DNA of 64,000 bases, taken from Candidatus Leptofilum proximum. Lineage in GTDB: Bacteria > Chloroflexota > Anaerolineae > Promineifilales > Promineifilaceae. The position numbers were made by a program, and so were the translations under genes. The notes below the pieces were generated by a model that was given only the letters and a program-made list of their open reading frames with translations, had not been told where the DNA came from and made no database searches. Positions 26,501 through 36,100 of the stretch are shown one piece after another. The stretch covers positions 682,001 to 746,000 of the forward strand of contig JADJXK010000001.1 in the NCBI GenBank assembly GCA_016710325.1, given 5' to 3'. Position 1 is the first letter of the stretch, and every line of letters begins with the position of its first letter.

Positions 26501-27752
26501 AACACCCAATGCCCAGGCGGGTCTGCAAAACATGATCCTGCACGGCTATACCTATCCGCCCGATGAAATCATTGATGGCGTGGAACTGCCGCCTGGCGTG
26601 GAAGTGACACCCATTGCCTCTACAGATGATGGCACGCAGATATGGAAGTTCACTCACAACGGTGTAGACACGCATCCTATCCACTTCCACCTGTATGACG
26701 TGCAGCTTCTCAACCGGGTAGGTTGGGACGGCATCATTCGCAAGCCAGACCTGAACGAGCTGGGCTGGAAAGATACCGTGCGCATCAGCCCGTTGGAGGA
26801 CACCATCGTGGCCATGCGGCCAATCGTCCCCTATCTCCCGGCTGAGTGGGGCGGTTTACCGAACAGCATTCGCTTGCTAGATCCGTCGATGCCCGAAGGC
26901 ATGTATCTCCACGGTGCCAACACAACGCAGCGGGAGGCGATGGGCCTGCCCATCATGGCCTTTAATCCCGATGGGGAACCGGTTGACATCGTGAATCATC
27001 AGGTCAACTTTGGTTGGGAATACGTCTACCACTGCCACATCCTGAGCCATGAAGAGATGGACATGATGCACGCCCAGGTCGTGGGGATCGCACCGGCGGC
27101 GCCAACCAATATCACCTTTGTCCGCACCGGTAACGGCAATAACCGGCGCTACACTGTGACCTGGACCGATAACTCAAAGAACGAGACGGCCTTTGTCATC
27201 GAGCGACGGGTGGCAGGCTCCACCGGTGCCTGGACTACGGTTGCCTCTGTTCCCTCTGGAGCGTTCACCTTCGGACCTACAACCGGAACGAGAAGCTACG
27301 TCGACCTGATTGGCAACACCAACACGCTCTACGAATATCAGGTATACGCCATCAATGTAGTGGGTGATACGTGGGATTACTCCGATCCGGCGCTCAACGA
27401 GATACCACCAGGTGGTGGCTGGCCCACGCTGCTGTTGGACTCACGGGGTGAGGCGGCAACCACACTCCCCGCACCATCCGGCCTGGCGGGCAGCGCCGTT
27501 GCCAAAAACAAAAAGACGGCAACCGTTACCCTGAACTGGATAGACAACTCCTCGAATGAAGCCGGTTTCCTGATTCAGCGTGCGAACAATGCCCTGTTCT
27601 CGCTTGGCGTTGTTAATGCAACTGTTGGGCCAAATATCACCACACTCACACAGAATGTATCACCCGGCACGACATACTACTATCGTGTTCTGGCCTTTAC
27701 GGATACGCTACAGTCAGACTGGTCCACTACCTTCAGCGTAACAACCCCATAA
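23559..27752 (+). CDS. Large secreted multicopper oxidase with two C-terminal Fn3-like domains
   Basis: A 1397-residue exported copper enzyme. A signal peptide (residues 1-31, ending near PVNA) precedes a ~300-residue N-terminal region of unclear fold. All four copper motifs are intact: HLHGG (444-448), FYHDHAWG (508-515), HPIHFH (1039-1044) and HCHILSHEEMDM (about 1158-1169), giving the type 1 and trinuclear copper sites. Two fibronectin-III-like repeats follow (about 1187-1275 and 1310-1397; both with TWTDNS/NWIDNS and YQVYA/YRVLA). It is more than twice the size of laccases and nearer to giant Mn-oxidase-like enzymes. GGAGGA precedes the ATG at 23559. With the di-heme peroxidase gene downstream it may form an oxidative cell-surface or extracellular system. 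Substrate (Mn, Cu, phenolics) unknown. Confidence 0.92.
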   Translation: MNYRKIVKNFLLLFICTAVLFLASGSRPVNAKPKDPLSKVGCQGNNGNGNGQGKCPKEEYDGRKGAAARAFQQGALNPLMVDAQAAVLIDGAPHYFSHPNYANSPLPELTAGQVAAFGNPLVDRGYSSDNATTVFAIIPAALPDGMLQSFQTWNQVATGGSPASAGLNFHAYVLRPTGVANEYTVIFDSGQLTVPPLADPAVSEIATFPVANLAVQAGDLLAFYGRGVPLDIGAASDMVYYPSPAGPLQGSTFTVGSGDFPVLNQARTYSFAASVFDLSTAAISGGMRKFVNELPGLGAAAANNLGQYIPVAVPDTTTYPGTDYYIIELGEYTEQMHADLPPTTLRGYRQAGGQYHYLGPAIVAQKDRPVRILFRNLLPTGVGGNLFIPVDSTVMGSGMTADGHEWMMANPEMVDPLNPMCSGPDKAMMVAQGLCYADNRATLHLHGGISPWISDGTPHQWITPAGENTPYPEGVSVQPVPDMNDSSNPSDGEMTFYYTNQQSARLMFYHDHAWGITRLNVYAGEAAPYIIQDATEQALISGGIIPGPEATIPLVVQDKTFVPNDAQLALQDETWDTARWGGEGSLWVPHVYSPAQNPGDASGVNEYGRWAYGPWFWPPTNGVEHGPIANPYFDPNCDPDVTWCEPSLMPGVPYNSMGMESFNDTPVINGTAYPTLTVEPRAYRFRILNAANDRFFNLSFYQAVDANGVLCDANNPNPEPESTGVACTEVLLNPQEVAAALDDPAGIFPTPVVGTEGPSWIAIGTEGGFLPSPVVIPAQPTTWVTDPTVFNAGNVDQHSLLTAPAERHDVIVDFSQFAGQTLILYNDAPAAFPARDPRYDYYTGNADLRDIGGAAPTLPGYGPNTRTIMQIKVGAAPVAQSFNLTALQNAFAHQADGSGVFESGQNPIIVGQGAYNTAYGTAFQSNGPLAGLVQIYDTSLTFKTLLGDTLTMSLRPKMIQDEMGEAFEMEYGRMSGFLGVETPNAQAGLQNMILHGYTYPPDEIIDGVELPPGVEVTPIASTDDGTQIWKFTHNGVDTHPIHFHLYDVQLLNRVGWDGIIRKPDLNELGWKDTVRISPLEDTIVAMRPIVPYLPAEWGGLPNSIRLLDPSMPEGMYLHGANTTQREAMGLPIMAFNPDGEPVDIVNHQVNFGWEYVYHCHILSHEEMDMMHAQVVGIAPAAPTNITFVRTGNGNNRRYTVTWTDNSKNETAFVIERRVAGSTGAWTTVASVPSGAFTFGPTTGTRSYVDLIGNTNTLYEYQVYAINVVGDTWDYSDPALNEIPPGGGWPTLLLDSRGEAATTLPAPSGLAGSAVAKNKKTATVTLNWIDNSSNEAGFLIQRANNALFSLGVVNATVGPNITTLTQNVSPGTTYYYRVLAFTDTLQSDWSTTFSVTTP

Positions 27753-27760
27753 CTATCTGC

Positions 27761-27798
27761 GTCACCAGGGGAGGAGGAGATCTTCCTTCCCTGGTGAC
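27761..27798 (+). terminator. Hairpin between oxidase and peroxidase genes
   Basis: GTCACCAGGG (27761-27770) pairs perfectly with CCCTGGTGAC (27789-27798). It lacks a T tract, so it may stabilise the oxidase mRNA 3' end rather than terminate; the two genes could still be cotranscribed. Confidence 0.5.
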
Positions 27799-27849
27799 TG
27801 CCAATCGCCTGCTAACACGATCGGCGATCCACATGCAAGGAAGATTCCC

Positions 27850-29271
27850 ATGAAGAAGTCAATCTTTTTTATAGTGGTGGTTGCCCAGATTACTAGCCTG
27901 TTTTTGCTCGGCGCTTACTCATCTGCCAGGGCACAGGTTCCGCAAGAGGATGTGGCATTGGTCGCTCTGGGCAAGCAGCTTTTTTTTGATACCAATCTCT
28001 CTGTAAACGGCCAGCAGTCATGTGCCAGCTGCCATGCGCCAGAGGTCGGGTTTACCGGCCCAGATTCGTTGGTGAACCTGGATACGGCCGTTTATCACGG
28101 AGCAATCGGGGCACGTTTTGGCAACCGCAAACCACCGTCGGCTGCGTATGTCGGCGAGAGCCCTAACCTGTACTACGATGCGTCTGCCGGGGAATGGGCT
28201 GGCGGCATGTTCTGGGACGGCCGTGCCACCGGCGCAATCCTGGGAGACCCACTGGCCGAGCAGGCCCAGGGGCCGTTCCTCAACCCGCTCGAACAGGCCA
28301 TGCCCAATGCACGCTTTCTCGTCATTAAAGTGGCCAACTCAAACTACGCCGGGCTCTTTGAGCAAGTATGGGGTCCGGGCTCTCTGAGCTTGAAGGACGT
28401 CAACGGAGCCTATGTACGTATTGCCCGCTCGATAGCCGCCTATGAACGCAGCACTGAAGTGAATCCCTTCTCGTCGAAATTTGATCTGTTTTGGGACAAT
28501 GCCCTAAGTGCAGGTAAAGATGTGACTCATATCCGCTTTGGCAGCGGCGGCATGGGTGGTGGCGGAATGGGCGGTGGTGGCATGGGTGGCGGCTCGGCTG
28601 ACCCGTACCGCTGGCAGAACTATCGCAACCTTGGCCTGACCGACGCCGAGCTTCAGGGCCTGGCAGCGTTTAACGATCCCAACCGGGCCAACTGCGCCTC
28701 GTGCCATTCATTGGCCCCCGGCGCCGACGGCTATCCATTGTTCACAAACTTTGGCTATGACAATCTTGGCATTCCCAGGAACCCGGATAATCCATTCTAC
28801 GATATGCCCCCGGCCTGGAACCCCGACGGTGAAGCTTGGGTTGACTACGGTCTGGGTGGTTACCTGCAAAGCGCTGGCTACGATGCGGCGGTCTTCGAGC
28901 CAGAAATGGGCCGGTTTAAGGTCCCGAGCCTGCGTAATGTCGATCTACGGCCGTCCGCAGCGTTTGTCAAAGCCTATGGGCATAACGGCTACTTCAAATC
29001 CCTGGAGGATATCATCCGGTTTTACGCCTGGCGTGGGCTGACGATGAACGGCGGCCTGGGCATGGGCGGCAGCGGTATGGACTGCGGCCAGGGTGGCATG
29101 GGCGGGGGTGGCATGGGCGGGGGCATGGGTTCAGCCATGATGTGCGATCCCAACCTGTTTCCGCCGCCCGAAGTGGACCAGAACCTGACCCCGATGAACC
29201 ATTTTAACATGATGGACCAGGCCAATATTCTGGCCTTTTTGAAGACGCTCTCAGATGGTTACCAACCGTAG
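27850..29271 (+). CDS. Di-heme cytochrome c peroxidase/MauG-family protein with Gly-Met tracts
   Basis: A 473-residue exported protein (signal peptide 1-28, cleavage after ARA). Two c-type heme sites, CASCH at 58-62 and about 282-286, together with ALGKQLFFDTNLSVNGQQSC and RFKVPSLRNVDLRPSAAFVKAYGHNG mark it as a bacterial cytochrome c peroxidase/MauG member, which use H2O2 to oxidise donors or modify proteins. Two tracts of Gly and Met (about 232-250, 403-432), the second with DCGQGG and MMCDP, interrupt the fold; Met/Cys-rich loops of this sort often bind Cu(I). The gene starts 98 bp after the multicopper oxidase gene. It could protect the oxidase from peroxide, or mature it. Family firm; role inferred. 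Confidence 0.92.
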   Translation: MKKSIFFIVVVAQITSLFLLGAYSSARAQVPQEDVALVALGKQLFFDTNLSVNGQQSCASCHAPEVGFTGPDSLVNLDTAVYHGAIGARFGNRKPPSAAYVGESPNLYYDASAGEWAGGMFWDGRATGAILGDPLAEQAQGPFLNPLEQAMPNARFLVIKVANSNYAGLFEQVWGPGSLSLKDVNGAYVRIARSIAAYERSTEVNPFSSKFDLFWDNALSAGKDVTHIRFGSGGMGGGGMGGGGMGGGSADPYRWQNYRNLGLTDAELQGLAAFNDPNRANCASCHSLAPGADGYPLFTNFGYDNLGIPRNPDNPFYDMPPAWNPDGEAWVDYGLGGYLQSAGYDAAVFEPEMGRFKVPSLRNVDLRPSAAFVKAYGHNGYFKSLEDIIRFYAWRGLTMNGGLGMGGSGMDCGQGGMGGGGMGGGMGSAMMCDPNLFPPPEVDQNLTPMNHFNMMDQANILAFLKTLSDGYQP

Positions 29272-29302
29272 ACAAACGGTAGGATGACGTTGACGGCCTA
29301 CT

Positions 29303-29357
29303 AGTGTTTTGCTCCGTAAATCCTCACCAGGTTATTGTGGCACAGGAGCAAAACACT
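29303..29357 (+). other. Long-stem hairpin after the peroxidase gene
   Basis: AGTGTTTTGCTCC (29303-29315) pairs perfectly with GGAGCAAAACACT (29345-29357), 13 bp around a 29-nt loop. Parts of the stem recur in altered form (TTTTGCGGAGCAGC) just downstream, suggesting a larger folded RNA or a repeat. Confidence 0.5.
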
Positions 29358-29449
29358 TAAGCTGTTTTGCGGAGCAGCTAGACATAATAACTGATGCATT
29401 TATCCGCAAAACTGCACTAGCACCTTTGACACTAGCTGGAGAACTCCTG

Positions 29450-29482
29450 GCGGAGGAGGGGTTTTGCCTCCTCCGCTTTGGT
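29450..29482 (+). terminator. GC-rich terminator-like hairpin
   Basis: GCGGAGGAGG (29450-29459) pairs with CCTCCTCCGC (29467-29476) around a loop GGTTTTG, then TTTGG. It probably ends the oxidase-peroxidase transcript, although the T tract is short. Confidence 0.65.
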
Positions 29483-29563
29483 ACTTCTTCTAAGAATGAA
29501 AGTTGAAGCGCAGCTTCGAGTAACTGCAGGAGCGTTGGTTTACTTGCTGGGCAAAGGTGAAAC

Positions 29564-31036
29564 ATGAAACAGAAAAGAGTTGTTGTCAGTGCGTTGATAC
29601 TCTTGTTCATCTGGGTAATCATAGTTACGGCCGTTTCCACCTGGCAGCAGGTGAATAACAATGGCTTTGGCGATCTACAGGCGAGTGAGGTAAGTGCGGT
29701 GGAACCGTTCGGTGACTACCTTTATGCTGGCACCAGCAACGCCACCAATAGTGCACGCATATTTCGCTCACCAGATGGACTAACGTGGACACCTGTGATA
29801 GACCCGGGCTTTGGCAATCCTCATGACACTGCTCCACTGGCCATTTTGGACATGCTGGTTTTTAATGGTTATCTCTACGCCAGTACCGGTCGAGGCAATG
29901 CCGCCCAAATTTGGCGAACTGTGGATGGTGTCAACTGGGCCAGGGTCGTTAATGCCGGCTTTGGTGATCCTGACATTGTAAACATTACCGTTTTAGCGGA
30001 ATTCAATGGCCTGATTTATGCTGGGGCCACACATTCGATTACCGGAGCACAGATTTGGCGCAGCTTTACGGGGGACAGCAATAGCTGGACGCAGGTTGCA
30101 CCTTCGGCGGCAGGCACATCTGCTGCTGGCGTCACCGGATTTGCTGTATTTGATGGAGCGTTATATGCGGCCGTTGAGTTTGAAGACGGTTCTCCGGTTC
30201 AGATATGGCGTAGTTTTGGTGGGGACTGGACGGCCGTCATGACGAATGGTTTCGGTAACAGCAATACCGTATTTGCTGGGGGCATGGCTGAGTTTTCTGG
30301 CTACTTGTATGTTGGCGCGGGGAACACGGTGCATGGTGCTCAACTCTGGCGCAGCGGCGATGGTACAAACTGGACTCAAGTGATCAATCTGGGGTTTGGC
30401 GGGGCAGACAACGAAAAAGCTGAGCTCGTTTACACCTTCCAGAATCAGCTCTATGTCAGCGAAAAAAACCTGAGTACAGGACTTGCAATTTGGCGCTCAT
30501 CTGACGGCCTGATCTTGGAACAGGCCAATCTAGATGGCTTCGGCGATAGTGAGAACATCAACACAAATTGGAGCAATGCCACAGCCAACTTCTTGAATCA
30601 GCTTTATGTGGGAACCACAAATGCCATTGACGGCGGCGAACTTTGGCAACAGGAACAGCCCTTTGGCGTTGACCTTTCTCCCAACGCCACCCTTCAAGGT
30701 GCGGCTGGCCAAATTGTTACATACACGCTGTCGGTTACAAACACGGGCAAAATGATTGATACCTTCAACCTGGGAGTCGCCGGCAACAGTTGGGTAACTG
30801 AGCTATCAGCACCCAGTATTGTGTTGGCTCCAGGAAGCAGCAGCACATTTACGGTGGCCGTTACTATTCCCAGCTACGTCTCTAGCGGTACCGCTGATAT
30901 AGTTACTTTAACAGCGACCTCTCAGGGCAACCTTGCCATAAATGACAGCGTAACACTAACCACCCAATGTCTCGAGCAAGCGTGGAGAATCTCTTTACCG
31001 TTAGTCATTCGAACTGTCTTTTCAAAACAGCCTTGA
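29564..31036 (+). CDS. Secreted beta-propeller protein with NEW3/CARDB-like domain and LPLV tail
   Basis: A 490-residue exported protein. After a signal/anchor segment (about 6-27), six to seven repeats of about 55 residues each carry F-G-YLYAGT....GAQIWRS.DG..W..V...GFG, as in Kelch-like or YVTN-like propellers. A CARDB/NEW3-type beta sandwich follows (about 365-470: GVDLSPNATLQGAAG, YTLSVTNTGK, VTIPS). The last residues are WRISLPLVIRTVFSKQP; the LPLV pattern near the C-terminus is familiar from secreted Chloroflexota proteins and may be a sorting tag. It follows the oxidase-peroxidase genes but a terminator-like hairpin lies between. Function unknown. Confidence 0.8.
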   Translation: MKQKRVVVSALILLFIWVIIVTAVSTWQQVNNNGFGDLQASEVSAVEPFGDYLYAGTSNATNSARIFRSPDGLTWTPVIDPGFGNPHDTAPLAILDMLVFNGYLYASTGRGNAAQIWRTVDGVNWARVVNAGFGDPDIVNITVLAEFNGLIYAGATHSITGAQIWRSFTGDSNSWTQVAPSAAGTSAAGVTGFAVFDGALYAAVEFEDGSPVQIWRSFGGDWTAVMTNGFGNSNTVFAGGMAEFSGYLYVGAGNTVHGAQLWRSGDGTNWTQVINLGFGGADNEKAELVYTFQNQLYVSEKNLSTGLAIWRSSDGLILEQANLDGFGDSENINTNWSNATANFLNQLYVGTTNAIDGGELWQQEQPFGVDLSPNATLQGAAGQIVTYTLSVTNTGKMIDTFNLGVAGNSWVTELSAPSIVLAPGSSSTFTVAVTIPSYVSSGTADIVTLTATSQGNLAINDSVTLTTQCLEQAWRISLPLVIRTVFSKQP

Positions 31037-31209
31037 CCCAAAAGTTTACGACTTATTCCGTCTATATCCGTCCCTCTGAAAGAAAAAGATACTGTACAAA
31101 CAGATTGGTATAATCAAATGCTTTGTCTCGTCGCCGGTAGTACTCTTCAAGATGATGGAAAATTCGTGTCTACTCAGGCAAGGACTAATTTAGTGAAGCA
31201 ATCCGGCCG

Positions 31210-31251
31210 ATTCGGTATGATTTCAGCTTTCGCCAACGAATCATACCGAAT
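31210..31251. repeat. Perfect 13-bp inverted repeat before the IS1-like remnant
   Basis: ATTCGGTATGATT (31210-31222) and AATCATACCGAAT (31239-31251) form a perfect stem around 16 nt, ending six bases before the transposase ATG at 31258. No T tract. It may be a transposon end structure or an operator. Confidence 0.55.
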
Positions 31252-31257
31252 CAGCTT

Positions 31258-32595
31258 ATGAAGTTCAACCTAACTCCGCTCGAATGTCTCGTATTGCTGC
31301 TTCTCTGTCTGACAACATACATCTGGACCAAACATGGCCGTCGCATTCGTCGGCGACGTGGGCCGCGCTCCCTCAAGTCCAAATCGCCTGAAGATTGTCC
31401 ATTGTGTAGCCGAGACATTTGCTTTCTGCCGCACTGACCCAAGCCGGAAGTCGTGCCCTGGTCGGAACGGAAGGGTCCAAGGGGGGTCGTCCCAAACCCA
31501 TTGATACCAGCGGCCATGCATGCCTCAATCCATTGTGTGATTACATCGCTGTGGCTGATTCAGAGATTCGTGCCCTGGTGAGCAACGGCCGTCGGGGCCA
31601 GCAACAGATTCAGTATTGGAAATGCCAGGCATGTGGCGGCTGTCGTACAAGCAGATATGGGACGCCGCTAAACTGGCTGAAAACACCACTCACTCAAATA
31701 GCGACGGTGATGACGGCGATGTCTGAAGGTGTTGATATCTCAGCCGCTAGGCATATATTTGGCCATCACCATACCACCATTACCCACTGGATCGAACGAT
31801 GTGGTCGCCACAGCGAACGCTTGCATGAGCGATTGTTTCACCGGGCATTGACGAATGGACATCTGCAACTGGACGAGTTAGTGACCAAAGTGAAACAAGA
31901 TACCGAATGCATTTGGATCTGGACAGCGGTCGCAGCAAGAAGCAAGCTCATTCTGGCACTCCATATCGGTCGTCGCTCATCGGACGATGCCCATCGGCTC
32001 CTCCATCAAGTGTGGCAGCGCCTGGTTCCCGATACCTTGCCTATTTTTACCAGCGACGGGCTCAACCAATATTTTTATGGCATCGCGACTCACTTCGGTT
32101 TTTGGGATAAGCCAAAACGTGCCCGAAAAATTCACTGGTTTCCGGACGTACGTTTGCAATATGCTCAACTGCGTAAACGTCGTCAAGGCTGGCGGGTCAC
32201 TTTCCTCTACAGCATTGTTTGCCTGGGCAGTCGTTAGCTTATTCACGCTGAAGGCCTTGTCTTTGAGCGGCATTGTGCAAACGGTGTTTGTTGAGAGAGC
32301 GAAACTCACTTTGCGGAAATTGATAGCCCCACTTTCTCGACGCACCTAGTCGATTGCTTACGACAAACACCATCTGCAGCTGCATATTCATTGGGGTTAG
32401 GCCTATTATCACTTCTGCCGGCCACATCAATCATTAACGATTGATATTCGTGGACCAAGTAAACGCCGTTACCGCACACCGGTGATGGCGGCTAATCTGA
32501 TGCGACGTCGTTGGGCAGTGCAGGATTTGTTGCAGTTCCCAGTACGGGAAGGGGTTTGGTTGGATGCCTTTCCAGCTACTAGAGGCTGCCAATGA
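31258..32595 (+). pseudogene. IS1-family-like transposase, several frame breaks
   Basis: Traces of one transposase in at least three frames. It begins at ATG 31258 (MKFNLTPLECLVLLLL, then CPLC...), changes frame near 31435 and again before 31490, and runs in one frame through CLNPLCDYIAVAD, CQACGG (zinc ribbon), TPLTQIATVMTAMSEGVD (HTH), HLQLDEL and TSDGLNQYFYGIATHFG (IS1-type DDE region). After 32180 the frame breaks again and continues as TVFVERAKLTLRKLIAPLSRRT, and finally RGPSKRRYRTPVMAANL with stop at 32595. Clearly inactive. Only one ACGGCCGT copy lies inside. Terminal repeats were not found. Confidence 0.8.
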
Positions 32596-32615
32596 ACTGA
32601 AAAAAGCAAAAAACA

Positions 32616-32652
32616 GCAATCACTTTTAGGCCGACAAACAAAAAGTGATTGC
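32616..32652. repeat. Perfect 12-bp inverted repeat after the IS1-like remnant
   Basis: GCAATCACTTTT (32616-32627) pairs with AAAAGTGATTGC (32641-32652) around 13 nt. With the hairpin at 31210-31251 it brackets the transposase remnant, but the two sequences differ, so they are not matched terminal repeats. Confidence 0.5.
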
Positions 32653-33163
32653 TTGTCCTCAAATCAACTCGATTTGAGTCGAATTGAATTGTCCATCATT
32701 TCCTACGGGTTCACCGCAGCTGAGTTAAAACGATCATCATTGGATGATTCATTAGCTTTTGCATATTAAGGTTCCGACGCGGTTTGTTCGGCCCCAAAAG
32801 CATGGCCGACCGCCTAAAATTCATTGTTAATGTGGCTTTGATTCACCACACTATTCTGTGTAGGTACCAATATAAGTTGATAAGATGCCGAACCTTATCT
32901 GGTATCTGTTTCGGGTTGCCCATTGAGTGATATTTGATCCCGGTCTGGCCATTAATTGCAGGGTCATCAGCTTTTTTCCAAATTACTAACTGATGCTTCA
33001 TTCATATTCCCGTTCCAAACGGGTTAATATATCGCTCCGAAACCGTACCACTATTTCAAATTATGCGTGGATGACTTAAAGCACCCCAACAGGCTGGCAG
33101 GTAATCCTCAGCTCAAGACTATAATTCCAGCCATATTTAGAATTGTGATGGTAGCGATAGTGA
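32653..33163. other. Non-coding stretch after the IS1-like remnant
   Basis: About 510 bp with no coding signal. It holds a small hairpin CAAATC/GATTTG near 32660-32676 but nothing else recognised; probably eroded mobile DNA plus the 3' flank of the STAND gene. Confidence 0.5.
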
Positions 33164-36100
33164 TCAGTCTTGCGCTTCCCAGGCGGCGATGATCTCGCGA
33201 TTGTGTGGGATATTTTCCAGGAATAGTTGGCGCTCTGACGGCTCGCTGAAGCGATCCGCCTGGGCCATCAAGGCTTTGTAAGCCTCAGACAAGAGTTCTG
33301 TAGCGCATGCATTAATCGTGGCATCTTCGCCCGCACAGGCCATGAGCACCTTGTAGCAAATCAACTTCACTTGAGAGGATTGACCAATTTTGTCTAGGCT
33401 ATGCGTTTCCAGCCAGGCAAGAATCTCGTCTACAGAGTCCAATGCTGGCGCCAATTTCTTCTGGATGAGCCAAACAAGTGCCAGACTTGCCTCTGTTTCG
33501 ATGGCCTCAGCTTGTTGGCCCAGTTGGCGACGAAGGTTAAGGGCGTCCGTGAACGCCTCGACCGCCGCTTGAAGCTCACCCAGATCAACCAACGCGTCTC
33601 CTAGAAACGTCAAGCTGAAGCATTGCCCATCTTTGTCTCCAATTTCTCGCTGAATTATCAGGGCGCGTTGGCAATACTCGCGAGCTGCGGCAAAATCTTC
33701 TTCAAATTGGGCAACCATCCCTAAATTTCCGAGCGACTGTCCTTCCCTCACCCGGTCACCTATCTCGCGGGCGACAGCCAAACTTTCCTCAAAATAAGCA
33801 CGCGCTCCAGCGGTGTTACCTACCTGACTTTCAAGCAAACCCAGGTTATTGAACAAGAGACCCTCACCCCGCCGATAACCAATCTGTCTCGCAATGGTCA
33901 TACTTTGTTCGTAGTAAGTGCGTGCTCCAGCATAATCACCCTCGTTGGCCAAGACTTTACCAAAGTTGAAGATCGCAGTACTTTCTCCCAGCAAATCCCC
34001 AACTTCCCGGTGTAACCTTATCGACGGTTCGTAATAAGTCCGTGCCCGCGCGTCATCTCCTTGGCGACTCGCGACTACGCCCAGGTTGTTCAACACCTTA
34101 GCCTCACCCAGCTTGTTTCCCAATTTCCTATAAATGGCCTGGGCCTGCTCAAAATAGGTGTGTGCCTCATTATCATCCCCTTCGTAGGAAGCAATATTTC
34201 CAAGATTACCTAGGGAATCAGCTTGTAGCTTGAGTTGATGAGCCGTGTTGGATTGAGCCAATGCCTGTAACAAATAGTGCCTGGCCTGGCTATATTCCCC
34301 TTGCCACATAAATGCCTTTGCCAATGCCAGATATGTTCTGACGATCAGATCTGTCTCACCAGTCTGCTGCGCCAGTGTCAGGCCGTTTTGGGCGGCCTGC
34401 ACGGCAGCGGGATAATCACTAATCGCTGTGGCGTATTCGGCGCGACGCAGCGCTACCCGGGCTTGCAGAGTGACATTAGCCAAATCGGTCGTCACTGCTT
34501 CCAACTGGGTGATATCCTCTGCCTGTGAAGCACGTTCGCCCCGGAGGTGATAGCCAGCTTCCCGTTTTAGCAGCAGATCGATGCGGGCGTCGATCGCTTC
34601 GTCCGGGGTCAGTGTCAGTGCACGGCCGTAATAGGCAATCGCCTCCGCATGAGCATAGCGGGTTGACGCGTAGTCACCCGCTCGCTGCAGCCATTCAACC
34701 GCTTTCTCCGTCTGTCCCGAACGCGCCAAATGGTCAGCAATCTCCCCAGAAAATTCATCGGCTTGGTCCTCGCATTGTTCCAGCAACCACTGGGCGGCCA
34801 AGGCATGGTACACCATTTGTCCTCGCCTGGGCACCGAGTCACGGGCCACCTGGTGCAGCATTTTGTTGCGAAAAGCGTATTCATCAGCTATGGCAAAGCG
34901 CGAGCTTTCTCGCCGGGAAATAATCTCCCGGCCATGCAGTTGGGCCAGAACTTGGTCGGTAGACTGAAGCTTCTCGCCTGCAGCATCGCCAGCCAGGCGA
35001 GCCACCGCCCGATTCCAAAACGTCGATCCCATTACCGCCGCCTGCCGCAAAGCGCTTCGTTCCGGCAGCGACAGAGCATCCAGATTGGCCTGCAAGATTC
35101 CCACCAGGGATTCGGGGACACGCAGGCGGTCTAACCCGGCATCCTTAAGTGTCCATTTTTCACCCTCGGCAATAATGGTGCCCTCCCGCAGCAACATCTG
35201 CACAATTTCGACCAGATAAAGAGGATTTCCTGCCGCCCGGTCCAGAATTTGTTGGCTTAAAGCCTCAGGTGGATTGTCCATCTTCTGCAAAATATCTTCC
35301 AGCAAACGGCGGCTATCGCGGCGAGACAGGGGACGAAGGGTCAGTCGGGTGTGCCACTCATATCCTTCACCCCAATGGGGGCGGTGCTCCCAAAAAGACA
35401 GCTCAGCTGCGGCCGCAATCAGCACCGGTTTGCCCGCTAGCCCCAGTGCCAGCCGGTTAAAGAGATCGAGTGAACTATCGTCGGCCCACTGCAGGTTTTC
35501 CAGGAAAATCACCACCGGGTTAAGGAGGGCGTGCCTGTTGAAATAGTCAATCAGGTAGAGTGTCGCCCGATCCTGCAATTGCTTGGGGTCTTCAGCCACT
35601 GGCTGCAAATGGGGGCTGTCGGTAAAGTTAAATCCCAAAAGCTGCCCAATAAAGTGGGTTTTCATTTCAGCCTCAGGGTCGGGGAGGAAGGTATCGGATA
35701 GGTGGCTGGTCAACGCCTGGTGCCGCTGCTTCGCCGTGCTATTTTCCAGGCCAGCGATACGTTGACTCAACAAACCATTCAGCAATCCATACGGCGTGCT
35801 CTCAGTCTCTGCATGGGCTTCCGCCTTAAAAAACCTGATTCTTTCGGGGCGCAACTCAAGCCAATCGTATCCCTCGTCCAGCAGACGGGATTTACCCAGG
35901 CCACTCTCCCCCGTAATTGTCACCATCTGCCGCTCACTGTCTTCGGCAGCCGCCAGGTATGCTTCCTGAAGCTGGGCCAGCTCGAAATCTCGTCCTATCA
36001 TGCGGGTGGTGACGCCCGCAACACTGTGGCGCTCCACGTTGAAAGCAATGGCTTTCATTCCGCGCACCTGGTAGCAAAGCACTGGACCTGCCCGGCCTCG

